Shown here piece by piece: positions 1 to 6,816 of a DNA stretch of 8,279 nt (its first letter is position 1; every line of letters begins with the position of its first letter). The DNA lies in the NCBI GenBank assembly GCA_903934745.1, contig CAIZOZ010000439.1, positions 1-8,279 of the forward strand. The letters run 5' to 3'. The notes beneath the pieces were generated by a model. It did not search any database, was not told where the DNA came from, and saw only the letters and a program-made list of their open reading frames with translations. Origin of the DNA: an uncultured cyanobacterium (lineage in GTDB: Bacteria > Cyanobacteriota > Cyanobacteriia > PCC-6307 > Cyanobiaceae). The position numbers and the translations under genes were made by a program.

Positions 1-12
1 CTACCGCCGGGC

Positions 13-459
13 TTAGGGCTTGCTGCCCTGCAGCAGGTTGCGATTGCCGAAGCGTCGGGCCAGATCCTGCAAGGGCACCTCCCGCAGGCTGTCGGCCGGC
101 AGGCCCAGCAGTCGGGCCAGGCAGCGTTTCACCACCACCTCGCTGTCATCGCCGAAGCGGCCCCCCAGCATTTCGGTGAGCACGCCGAGGCCGCGGCCGG
201 TGTTGTCGGTTTCTTCGATCAGGCACTTGCTGGTGGGCACTGCCAGCTTGCGGCAGGGATCCTGCAGATGGCTGGCCAGTTCCTTGTCTTCGCCAGCGGC
301 GGCGGTCACGCAGGCGGCGGCCAGCCGCTGCTCCAGCTGGGGTCGCAGCAGCATCAGCACCGGCCCCAGCACGCCGGCACGCACCGGCAGGGGTTGGGCC
401 AACGCCCCCACCCCGAGGATGGAGAGCAGCAGCGCCGCGAATGGTGGCGGTTGGCCCAT
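13..459 (-). CDS. Small secreted four-cysteine protein, unknown function
   Basis: This encodes a 148-residue protein that I cannot assign to a named family with a known function. Seen: an uncharged, hydrophobic N terminus (residues about 7-22, FAALLLSILGVGALA) followed by a PVRAG stretch that looks like a signal peptidase I site, so export to the thylakoid lumen or periplasm is inferred. The mature part holds four cysteines (C50, C69, C79, C113). A conserved-looking block, DDSEVVVKRCLARLLGLP, spans about residues 104-121. The four cysteines could form two disulfides once exported, but this is inference. The ATG at 457-459 was chosen because it places the signal peptide at the very N terminus. 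A longer reading frame extends to 639 but would run through the divergent gene that starts at 534. The gene is divergent from the FemAB-like gene across 74 bp. It ends in TAA at 13-15, with a second in-frame TAG at 1-3. It is probably a lineage-restricted picocyanobacterial protein. Confidence 0.75.
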   Translation of the reverse strand: MGQPPPFAALLLSILGVGALAQPLPVRAGVLGPVLMLLRPQLEQRLAAACVTAAAGEDKELASHLQDPCRKLAVPTSKCLIEETDNTGRGLGVLTEMLGGRFGDDSEVVVKRCLARLLGLPADSLREVPLQDLARRFGNRNLLQGSKP

Positions 460-533
460 GGGCTGGGGGCTCGGTCGCAGAGATGGCTTCGTTAGTTTTG
501 CGCCTTCTGTGACCCTCTGCGCCCCTCCTGCCC

Positions 534-1769
534 ATGGCCGAGCTCCAGGCGCGCTGGCATCAGGCCATGGCTGAGTTGCCCGAAGACCAGTGGCAAGAGC
601 TGCTGGCGGGCCCGCAGGGCAGTCCGGCAAGCGCAACAACGCTGCCTTTCTATGACTGGCATTGGCTGCAGCTGCTGGAGACGAGCGGCAGCATCGTGCC
701 GCGCCAGGGCTGGCAGCCTTGCCATCTGGGGCTGTGGCGCGGCGAGCAGTTGGTGGCGGTGGCGCCGCTTTATCTCAAAGGCCATAGCTACGGCGAGTTC
801 GTCTTTGATCAGGCGTTTGCCCAGGTGGCCGGCCAGCTCGGCCTCCGCTATTACCCAAAGTTGGTGGGGATGAGTCCGCTCAGTCCGGTGCAGGGCTATC
901 GCTTCTGGTTCGCCGCCGGCGAGGACGCCGCTGAGCTGACCGCCTTGATGCTGGAGCTGATCGATGATTTCTGCCGCCGCAACAGCATTCTCAGCTGCAA
1001 TTTTCTCTATGTCGACCCCGCCTGGCAGCCGTTGGCGGAGGCGGCAGGTTGTGCCCTGTGGCTGAATCAGCAGAGCCAGTGGACCAATCCCGGTCATGTC
1101 GATTTCGAGGCCTATCTGGCCAGTTTCAATGCCAATCAACGCCGCAACATCCGCCGCGAGCGCCGCTCGGTGCGCGATGCCGGCCTCACGGTGACTCCCC
1201 TTGCCGGAGAGGAGATTCCTGCCGTGCTGGTGCGGCGCATGCACGACTTCTATGAGCAGCACTGCAGCCGCTGGGGAGCCTGGGGCAGCAAATATCTCAC
1301 CGAGGCTTTCTTCGCAGCCGCGGCCCTTGAGCTGCGGCAGCATCTGGTGCTGTTCAGCGCCCACCGGGGTGATCCCCACGAGCCAGTGGCCATGTCCCTG
1401 TGTGTGCGCGGTGGCGATGCTCTCTGGGGCCGCTACTGGGGCAGCGACCTGGAGCTCGACAACCTGCATTTTGAGGTGTGTTACTACGCCCCGATTGAAT
1501 GGGCCATCGGCGCGGGGATTCGCCTGTTTGACCCTGGTGCCGGTGGCCGCCACAAGCGCCGCCGCGGCTTCATTGCCGAACCGAGGGCCAGCCTGCATCG
1601 CTGGAGTCAGCCCCAGTTCGATGCCATTCTGCGCAACTGGCTACCTGGAGCAAACCAGCAGCTGCTGGCGGAGATTGCGGCGGATAACGCCGAACTGCCT
1701 TTCCATGCGGCTTACGATCCACCCCATGCCCCTTCCCGATCCGATGCATCCGCGGCAGAACCTGGATGA
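534..1769 (+). CDS. FemAB-like / GNAT-fold acyltransferase (peptidoglycan biosynthesis/recognition family, DUF482 type)
   Basis: The 411-residue protein resembles the FemAB-like family (PF04339, formerly DUF482), whose members have tandem GNAT folds and are often annotated as 'peptidoglycan biosynthesis/recognition' or N-acetyltransferase. The real substrate is unproven. Seen: FYDWHWLQLLE near residues 39-49, GEFVFDQAFA at 87-96 and YYPKLVG at 106-112. The C-terminal GNAT half carries NANQRRNIRRERRSV at 199-213, GRYWG at 299-303 and a basic glycine-rich PGAGGRHKRRRGF segment near 334-346, typical of the acyl-CoA or aminoacyl-tRNA binding end of this family. No signal peptide or membrane segment is seen, so the protein is probably cytoplasmic. 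The length is close to that usual for the family. The start is the ATG at 534; an in-frame ATG at 567 is an alternative. No clear Shine-Dalgarno sequence precedes it. Its 3' end overlaps the next gene, which suggests co-transcription. Confidence 0.85.
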   Translation: MAELQARWHQAMAELPEDQWQELLAGPQGSPASATTLPFYDWHWLQLLETSGSIVPRQGWQPCHLGLWRGEQLVAVAPLYLKGHSYGEFVFDQAFAQVAGQLGLRYYPKLVGMSPLSPVQGYRFWFAAGEDAAELTALMLELIDDFCRRNSILSCNFLYVDPAWQPLAEAAGCALWLNQQSQWTNPGHVDFEAYLASFNANQRRNIRRERRSVRDAGLTVTPLAGEEIPAVLVRRMHDFYEQHCSRWGAWGSKYLTEAFFAAAALELRQHLVLFSAHRGDPHEPVAMSLCVRGGDALWGRYWGSDLELDNLHFEVCYYAPIEWAIGAGIRLFDPGAGGRHKRRRGFIAEPRASLHRWSQPQFDAILRNWLPGANQQLLAEIAADNAELPFHAAYDPPHAPSRSDASAAEPG

Positions 1770-2115
1770 GGAGTTGTCCCAGCGCTTCATCGCCCTGGAC
1801 CCCGCCGGTTATTTCCTGATCAAGCTCGATCGGCAGGCCGGCGAGCTGGTGGCCGAGCACTACGGCAACGGCGTCGATGAGCGGGGCCTGGCCACCGATC
1901 CAGACACCGGTGAGGTGCTGAGTTGCCGTGGTGCCGGTCCACGGCCGCCGCTGGCGATCTATCGGGGGAGCAGCGCCAAGCAGCTCGGCATCGTGCTCAC
2001 GGAGGGGGATGCCCAGCTGCCACTCAGCCGGCTTGACCACGCTCTCTACCTGGGCCGGGAATTGCAGAAGGCCGAATATTGCCTGATTGAGGGGCTCGAA
2101 TACGTGCAGGATTGA
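1726..2115 (+). CDS. DUF4346-like conserved cyanobacterial protein
   Basis: This encodes a soluble protein of 129 residues (123 if the second ATG at 1744 is used). I recognise it as resembling the DUF4346 family of cyanobacteria and plastid-bearing organisms; the function is unknown. Seen: LSQRFIALDPAGYFLIKLDR, then ELVAEHYGNG, GLATDPDTGEVLSC, a YRG-SSAKQLGI segment and a C-terminal LDHALYLGRELQKAE block. There is no signal peptide and no transmembrane segment. The ATG at 1726 and the ATG at 1744 are both in frame, and neither has a Shine-Dalgarno sequence. With the first, the gene overlaps the preceding FemAB-like gene by 44 nt; with the second, by 26 nt. Either way the two genes probably share a transcript, and translation of this one may be coupled to its neighbour. 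The gene converges on the radical SAM gene, with 37 bp between the stop codons. The family assignment rests on recalled sequence resemblance. Confidence 0.75.
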   Translation: MPLPDPMHPRQNLDEELSQRFIALDPAGYFLIKLDRQAGELVAEHYGNGVDERGLATDPDTGEVLSCRGAGPRPPLAIYRGSSAKQLGIVLTEGDAQLPLSRLDHALYLGRELQKAEYCLIEGLEYVQD

Positions 2116-2118
2116 AGA

Positions 2119-2160
2119 CGGCTTGAATCGCTGCTGCGACCGTAGGCAGACCTCAAGCCG
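2119..2160. terminator. Inverted repeat between convergent genes, possible bidirectional terminator
   Basis: CGGCTTGA (2119-2126) and its exact reverse complement TCAAGCCG (2153-2160) flank a 26-nt spacer. The right arm includes the TGA stop of the radical SAM gene, and the left arm lies 3 nt after the stop of the DUF4346-like gene. It could fold in transcripts from either side. The stem is short, the loop is long, and no T-tract follows on either strand, so a termination role is only a possibility. Confidence 0.3.
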
Positions 2161-3763
2161 GCTGCAGTTCGCGGCTCTGTTCCACCGGCGCTGGCGGGGG
2201 CTCGGGCGGCAACGAGGCCAGCTGTACCTGGATCTCACGGGTCACGATGCCGCGGTATTCCTGGAAGTGCTCGTTGTGCGCCAGGGTCACGACGAACTGC
2301 TCGAAGTTGTTGGGGTTGAGTCGGGCAATCTTCAGCAGAGAGCGCCAGAAACGCCAGCGGGTGTCGCGTAGCACCCCTTGACGCCAGATCACGATCAACA
2401 GCGCCCGCACATCCGTCCAGGTGGGCAGGGTGGCCTTGCCTAAAGCCGCGGCTTTCACATACTTCTGCCAGCGGGGCTGCCCCATCTTGGTGTAGTAGTG
2501 AGTCACCCGGTCGATGTAGGCGTTTGGTTCGTAGAGCCGGCAGAAGGCATCCACGTATTCGTTGGCAATATCGCGGATCGGACGACTGGGTACGAAGTTG
2601 AGCAGGTTGGTCTGGTTCACGCCCTTGGCGTCAGCCTGCTCCTGGATCAACCGGCCTTCCTTCTCAAGGCGATGCCATAGGCCGGTGTTAGGCAGGGCTT
2701 GGAGCATGCCCATCATCGCGGCGGGGATGCCGGTGTTGCTCACGAAGGTGACGATGCGATCGCCGGCGCCGGTCTGCTCGCCGTCGAAGCCAATGATGAA
2801 GCCCGCCATCACCCGGATGCCGAACGAGGTGATCCGGTCCACCGAATCCTCCAGCGAGCTGCGAGTGTTCTGGTGCTTGCCGGCGATGGAAAGGCTGGCT
2901 TCATCTGGGGTTTCGATCCCGAGGAAGACGCTGTCAAAGCGACACTCGGCCATCATTTCCATCAGTTCATCATCAGCAGCCAGATCAACGGAAGCCTCGG
3001 TGGCAAAGCTGAAGGGATAGTTGCGCTTGATCTGCCATTGCTTCAACGCTGGCAACAGCAGCTTGGCATTGCGTTTGTTGCCGATGAAGTTGTCGTCCAC
3101 CAGGAAGATTGAGCGGCGCCAGCCCAGGTCGTAGAGATATTGCAGTTCGGCAATCAGCTGTTCAGGATTTTTGGTGCGGGGTTTGCGCCCGTAGAGCACG
3201 ATGATGTCGCAGAACTCACACTGAAAGGGGCAACCCCGGGAGAACTGCACCGACATGGAGTCGTAGGCGTCGAGCTCCAGGAGGTCGAAGCGGGGAATCG
3301 GTGTGCCGGTGACATCCGGCTTGACGCCATTGGAGCTGAAGCGTCCGGAGCACTCACCTTTCTGGATCGCTTCGATGAACATCGGCAGGGTGATTTCACC
3401 TTCGTCGAGCACTTTGAAGTCTGCAAGTTGCAGCTCGGGCGCGTCCGGGGTGGAGCTGGCAAAGGGGCCACCCACCGCCACCGGCAGTCCCCTTTGCTTG
3501 GCATTGCCGATCTGCGTGGCCATATCGGCCTTTTGCACGATCATCCCGGAGATCACCACCAGCTCCGCCCAGGCCCATTCGGCTTCGCTCACTTCGCGCA
3601 CGTTGCGATCGACGAGTTTCATCTCCCACTCTTGGGGCAGCAGGGCCGCCACGGTCACGATGCCGAGCGGTGGCAGCAGCACCTTGCGGTTCACCAGCTC
3701 GAGGATTTTCTCGTAGCTCCAGAAGGTTTTGGGAAACTCCGGATAGATGAAAAGGGTGCGCAT
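2153..3763 (-). CDS. B12-binding domain radical SAM protein (DUF4070 type)
   Basis: This 536-residue enzyme belongs to the class B (cobalamin-dependent) radical SAM group. Seen: an N-terminal Rossmann-like cobalamin-binding domain (about residues 1-150), which includes VDRNVREVS at 51-59 and VLDEGE at 118-123 and has no DxHxxG motif, so base-off histidine coordination is not expected. A radical SAM core follows, with the cluster motif C178xxxC182xxC185 (RGCPFQCEFC) and LVDDNF at 221-226. The C-terminal region after about residue 370 resembles DUF4070, and the end is proline-rich (PPEPPPAP). Known for the family: methyl transfer to unactivated carbons or other radical chemistry; the hopanoid C-2 methylase HpnP is one relative. 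The substrate here cannot be assigned. The ATG at 3761-3763 fits the family N terminus (MRTLFIYPEFPKTFW). A 280-bp gap separates it from the divergent petL, so it probably has its own promoter. The protein is likely cytoplasmic or membrane-associated. Confidence 0.93.
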   Translation of the reverse strand: MRTLFIYPEFPKTFWSYEKILELVNRKVLLPPLGIVTVAALLPQEWEMKLVDRNVREVSEAEWAWAELVVISGMIVQKADMATQIGNAKQRGLPVAVGGPFASSTPDAPELQLADFKVLDEGEITLPMFIEAIQKGECSGRFSSNGVKPDVTGTPIPRFDLLELDAYDSMSVQFSRGCPFQCEFCDIIVLYGRKPRTKNPEQLIAELQYLYDLGWRRSIFLVDDNFIGNKRNAKLLLPALKQWQIKRNYPFSFATEASVDLAADDELMEMMAECRFDSVFLGIETPDEASLSIAGKHQNTRSSLEDSVDRITSFGIRVMAGFIIGFDGEQTGAGDRIVTFVSNTGIPAAMMGMLQALPNTGLWHRLEKEGRLIQEQADAKGVNQTNLLNFVPSRPIRDIANEYVDAFCRLYEPNAYIDRVTHYYTKMGQPRWQKYVKAAALGKATLPTWTDVRALLIVIWRQGVLRDTRWRFWRSLLKIARLNPNNFEQFVVTLAHNEHFQEYRGIVTREIQVQLASLPPEPPPAPVEQSRELQPA

Positions 3764-4043
3764 GCGGAGTGCTGGTGGGGAGTGCTGAGGGGGAGGAGGG
3801 AAGGGGCCCTCATCGCCTGCATGGCGGTTCGGGGATGCTGAGTTAGGTCCTGGGAGCCGCTGTCGCGTGCCATGTCAAGCAACCTTAAGTGGTCTCCGCG
3901 GTTTGCGACGTGCAGGCTGCCACTGGATTTGCCTGCCATGGTGCTGGCCGTTGCCGTGACCAGCGCCAGTCCCCGCGTCGCCTGTGCCCTCCCTGCGTCC
4001 TTCCTTCTGCTGTAATGGCAGCTCCTTCTTCGCCGTTGTGGTC
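3764..4043. other. Divergent intergenic region, radical SAM gene / petL
   Basis: This 280-bp gap must hold the promoters of both flanking genes. Visible in it are a direct repeat GGAGTGCTG (3766-3774 and 3779-3787), an all-purine run at 3787-3806 (which would be pyrimidine in the radical SAM leader) and a -10-like element near petL. No convincing RNA gene or additional coding sequence is seen; the open frames that cross it lack protein-like composition or conserved starts. Confidence 0.5.
4008..4016 (+). promoter_or_regulatory. Candidate extended -10 promoter for petL
   Basis: TGC followed by TGTAAT (hexamer 4011-4016, five of six matches to TATAAT) forms an extended -10 element. It would place the transcription start near 4023, giving petL a leader of about 20 nt. 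No good -35 hexamer is seen at the expected spacing, which is tolerable for extended -10 promoters. This is sequence inspection only. Confidence 0.35.
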
Positions 4044-4136
4044 ATGGGTGTGGCGATCTATCTGGCACTGGTGGGTGGTGGTCTCACCGCCGCGTTTCTT
4101 GCGGCTGTGGTCCTCAAGGGCGTCAAATTGATCTGA
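4044..4136 (+). CDS. petL: Cytochrome b6-f complex subunit VI (PetL)
   Basis: This is a 30-residue protein, short enough to be missed by many gene callers. Seen: a single hydrophobic helix (about residues 3-24, VAIYLALVGGG followed by LTAAFLAAVVL) and a C-terminal KGVKLI. Known: cyanobacterial PetL is about 31-32 residues, has one transmembrane helix and ends in a basic x-KLI motif, as in the Mastigocladus b6f subunit. It is one of the small peripheral subunits that stabilise the b6f complex in the thylakoid membrane, which passes electrons from plastoquinol to plastocyanin or cytochrome c6. The ATG at 4044 is the only sensible start; no Shine-Dalgarno sequence is visible, which is common here. 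A candidate extended -10 lies at 4008-4016. The last 14 bp overlap the tail of the MFS gene on the opposite strand. No terminator follows, so readthrough would be antisense to the permease transcript. Confidence 0.85.
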   Translation: MGVAIYLALVGGGLTAAFLAAVVLKGVKLI

Positions 4137-5352
4137 GCCTCAGGCCGCTGCGCCGGGTCAGCTCATTGATCCCCAGCAGCAGTCCGGCACTGCCCATCAG
4201 CGCGAAGGTGGTGCCCAGGCCCACCTTCATACTCAGCAGCGCCGCCAGCAGACCGCTCAGCCCACCGCCGCCCAGAAAGGCGATCTGGCCCAGGCCTGCC
4301 ATTCGGCCCCGTAGCACCATCGGTACGCCGATCTGACCGATCAGGTTGGTGCCGCTCAGCAGGCAGGCGGTGCCGGCGCCGATCAGGAAGGTCATGGTCA
4401 GGCTCATCGGCAGGCCACGGGAGGCCGCCATGCCCAGTTGGGCCAGGGCGGTGAGCACCAGGCAGCCACCCAGTAACAGGCCGGGTCGCTGGCTCAGGGC
4501 CTCACTGTTGCGCTGCAGCACCATGCCACCGCAGATGCTGCCGGCAGCCAGCACGCTGGTGAACAGCCCGAGGGCCTGGGGTGAGGGTCCCAGCAGCTGG
4601 GAGGCAATCAGCGCCGCCAGCCCGGGGTGGAAGAAGCTCACCAGGCAGGCCACGGCGGTGAAGCGCAGCACGTGCCGCAAGGTTGGGCCGCACTCCCGCC
4701 AGGCTGTGGCCAGGGAGGCTGTGGCCCCGCCGGCACTGCGTTGCTCCGCGGCCCGGTTGGGCTGCAGCAGCCAGAGCACCGAGGCGATCGGCAACAGGTA
4801 GCTGGTCGCATCGATCGCCAGCGCCAGGGTCGGGCTGCTCAGGGCCAGCAACCAGCCGCCCAGCGGTGGGCCCACCAGTTTGCCGACGTTGAACACCACC
4901 GAAAAGCTCGTTAGGTAGGGGGCCAGTTGCTCCGGCTCCTCCACCAACAGGGCGCAGTACTTGTTGCGTGCGGTGAGCTCATAGCTGCTGGAGACACCCA
5001 CCACGAGGGTGCTGAGCAACAACAGGCCCACCTGCGCCGCTCCCGTCAGCAATGGGATCGCCAGGGCTCCCAGGGACGCCCCCGCCACCAGCCCCCACTG
5101 GGCCCGGATCAGCACCTTCTCGCAGCCCAGCCGATCGGTGGCCACCCCGGCGGCGCCGCTGAACACCAGGGCCGGCAGGGCCAGGGCGCCGAAATGGAGG
5201 GCCAGCAGGATCGGATTGCTGCTGCCATGCAGCAGGATCCAGCCCTTGGCGGTGATGCCCGCAAACGAACCGGCGGTACTCAGGCCCGAGGCCCATAAGA
5301 AAACATTGCGCTGATGGCGGTACAGCCACGCGGCAGGGGCAGCTGGACTCAA
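4123..5352 (-). CDS. MFS-family transporter
   Basis: This 409-residue polytopic inner-membrane protein resembles the MFS_3 / enterobactin-exporter-like branch of the major facilitator superfamily. Seen: many hydrophobic segments (about 10-12), and the family loop motif between helices 2 and 3, GAAGVATDRLGCEKVLIRAQ at about residues 66-85 (G-x-x-x-D-R pattern). A second glycine/proline-rich stretch, GKLVGPPLGGWLL, lies in the first half. The substrate cannot be told from sequence; drugs, siderophores or metabolites are typical for this branch. The start is inferred to be TTG at 5350-5352. No ATG or GTG is available nearby, and the TTG shares four bases (TTGA) with the rimO stop, the usual geometry for translational coupling. 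The protein probably depends on rimO transcription and translation. Its stop region overlaps the convergent petL gene by 14 bp. Confidence 0.88.
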   Translation of the reverse strand: MSPAAPAAWLYRHQRNVFLWASGLSTAGSFAGITAKGWILLHGSSNPILLALHFGALALPALVFSGAAGVATDRLGCEKVLIRAQWGLVAGASLGALAIPLLTGAAQVGLLLLSTLVVGVSSSYELTARNKYCALLVEEPEQLAPYLTSFSVVFNVGKLVGPPLGGWLLALSSPTLALAIDATSYLLPIASVLWLLQPNRAAEQRSAGGATASLATAWRECGPTLRHVLRFTAVACLVSFFHPGLAALIASQLLGPSPQALGLFTSVLAAGSICGGMVLQRNSEALSQRPGLLLGGCLVLTALAQLGMAASRGLPMSLTMTFLIGAGTACLLSGTNLIGQIGVPMVLRGRMAGLGQIAFLGGGGLSGLLAALLSMKVGLGTTFALMGSAGLLLGINELTRRSGLRLRSI

Positions 5353-6725
5353 CCGGCTGCCTGGCGGGCCTGCTGGGCATCCTGCACCATGGCAGCGGCG
5401 CCGACCACTTCGCCCTGGAGGTCGTAGCTGTCGGCGCTGAGGATGCGCACCGGCACCATGGTGCCGGGGGCGGCGCAGAGTCCCCCGAGTCCAGGCCGCA
5501 CCTGCACCTCGCCGTCGACGTCGGGGGCGAAGCGGGCGCAGCGACCGATCATCGCGCCGCTGCTGGGGTTCTCCTGCTCAATCAGCACATCGACGATGCG
5601 GCCGATCCAGGCGGCGTTGCGCTCACCGGCGAGCGGCTGCTGCAAGGCCATCAGCCGATCCTTGCGCTCCTGGGCAATGGCGGCAGGTACGGGGTTGGGC
5701 AGCTCGACGGCGGCGGTGCCCTCTTCTGGCGAAAAGGTGAAGACACCCACGTGGTCAAAGCGCTGCTCTGCCACGAAATCGAGCAGGTGCTCGAAGTGCT
5801 CCTCGGTTTCGCCCGGGAAGCCGACGATGAAGGTGGTGCGCAGCACCGCTTCGGGGAGCTGCTCGCGGATGCGTCGCAACAGCGGGCCGGTGATGCCCTC
5901 CTGCCAGGGGCGATTCATCGCCCGCAGCACCTCGGGATGGCTGTGCTGCAGCGGCAGGTCCAGGTAGGGCAGCACGTTCGGCACCTCCCTGTAGGCGGCG
6001 AGCACCTCCGGGGTGAGTCCGGTGGGGTAGGCGTAGTGCACCCGGATCCAGGGGATCTCCACCTCGCCCAGGGCTCGCAGCAGGTCATCGAGCCGGGGCT
6101 TGCCGTAGAGATCGAGGCCGTAATTGGTGGTGATCTGGCTGATCAGGATCAGTTCCTGCACTCCCTGGGCTGCCAGGTTGTGGGCTTCAGCCACGATCGA
6201 TTCGATCGTGCGTGAGCGCTGGTTGCCGCGCAGCTTCGGAATGATGCAGAAGGCGCAGCGGTAGTCGCAGCCTTCGGCCACTTTCAGGTAGGCCACTGCC
6301 TCGGAGGTGGTGCGATAGCGGGGCAGGTGTTCATCGCCCACAAAGGTGGGGTTGGCACTCACCCGGTTCACCCGCTCGCCTGCTTCCACCCGTTTCAGCA
6401 CCTCAACGATGTGCTGGTAGTCGCCGGTGCCGACGATCGCCCTGGCTTCCGGCAGCGACTCCAGCAGCTCCTGTTGGAAGTGCTGGGCCAGGCAGCCGGC
6501 AATGATCAATTGCTTGCCCTGCTCCGCCAGTTCCACCAGGGTGCGCACCGATTCCTCACGGGCGTCCTGGATGAAGCTGCAGGTGTTCACCACCACCACC
6601 GCAGCCTCCCGTTCATCGGCGCTCACCCCATAGCCCGCCTCGGCCAGCAGGCCGAGCATGTGCTCGGTGTCCACCCGGTTTTTCTCGCAGCCCAGATGGG
6701 CAAAGGCGATGGTGGGCAATCCCAT
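5349..6725 (-). CDS. rimO: Ribosomal protein S12 methylthiotransferase RimO
   Basis: RimO is a cytoplasmic radical SAM methylthiotransferase that adds a methylthio group to the conserved aspartate of ribosomal protein S12 (uS12). Seen in this 458-residue protein: an N-terminal UPF0004/MTTase domain with the three cluster-ligating cysteines C13 (LGCEKN), C49 (NTCSF) and C78 (AGCLAQ). The radical SAM core carries C153xxxC157xxC160 (EGCDYRCAFCIIPKLRGNQR), then YLDLPLQHSHPEVLRAMNRP and TTFIVGFPGETEEHF. A C-terminal TRAM-like domain follows (about 385-450). The IPKLRG sequence and the YLDLPLQH block favour RimO over MiaB. The ATG at 6723-6725 gives the classical MGLPTIAFAHLGCEKN start; the open frame continues to 7013 but would overlap the divergent VKOR gene. 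It is the first gene of a probable two-gene unit with the MFS transporter, whose TTG start overlaps this stop codon. Confidence 0.96.
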   Translation of the reverse strand: MGLPTIAFAHLGCEKNRVDTEHMLGLLAEAGYGVSADEREAAVVVVNTCSFIQDAREESVRTLVELAEQGKQLIIAGCLAQHFQQELLESLPEARAIVGTGDYQHIVEVLKRVEAGERVNRVSANPTFVGDEHLPRYRTTSEAVAYLKVAEGCDYRCAFCIIPKLRGNQRSRTIESIVAEAHNLAAQGVQELILISQITTNYGLDLYGKPRLDDLLRALGEVEIPWIRVHYAYPTGLTPEVLAAYREVPNVLPYLDLPLQHSHPEVLRAMNRPWQEGITGPLLRRIREQLPEAVLRTTFIVGFPGETEEHFEHLLDFVAEQRFDHVGVFTFSPEEGTAAVELPNPVPAAIAQERKDRLMALQQPLAGERNAAWIGRIVDVLIEQENPSSGAMIGRCARFAPDVDGEVQVRPGLGGLCAAPGTMVPVRILSADSYDLQGEVVGAAAMVQDAQQARQAAG

Positions 6726-6816
6726 GGGGCGGAGTCGGGGCCAATCCACCACCCTATGAAATTTGCGGCGGCGCTCCACGGTGACTGCGAGAATCCAGTC
6801 AGTGCTGCTCCATGCC

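Noticed and set aside
460..639. N-terminal extension of the secreted protein upstream of 459
   Set aside because: It would bury the signal peptide inside the protein and overlap the FemAB-like gene.
492..1598. Long open reading frame on the minus strand (368 codons)
   Set aside because: It lies wholly antisense to the FemAB-like gene in a GC-rich sequence. The translation is rich in Ala, Gln, Arg and His with no recognisable motif, typical of a shadow frame.
2756..2763. HIP1 octamer GCGATCGC
   Set aside because: I noticed only one copy, within coding sequence, so it shows no enrichment and says little about the lineage.
2153..3763. Naming the radical SAM protein as hopanoid C-2 methylase HpnP
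   Set aside because: The cluster motif region is similar, but the same pattern occurs across DUF4070 enzymes and no hopanoid genes are nearby, so a gene name is not supported.
3140..3841. Plus-strand open frame of 233 codons opposite the radical SAM gene
   Set aside because: It is His/Gly-rich and has no family resemblance; the opposite strand encodes an unmistakable radical SAM enzyme.
5450..5467. Perfect 18-bp palindrome CCGGCACCATGGTGCCGG
   Set aside because: It lies within rimO codons (PGTMVPV) of the TRAM-like domain; GC-rich codon use readily produces such symmetry, and nothing else points to a site.
6192..6210. Palindrome CACGATCGATTCGATCGTG
   Set aside because: It has 9-bp arms, but lies inside the rimO radical SAM domain, where the codons (RTIESIV) explain the sequence.
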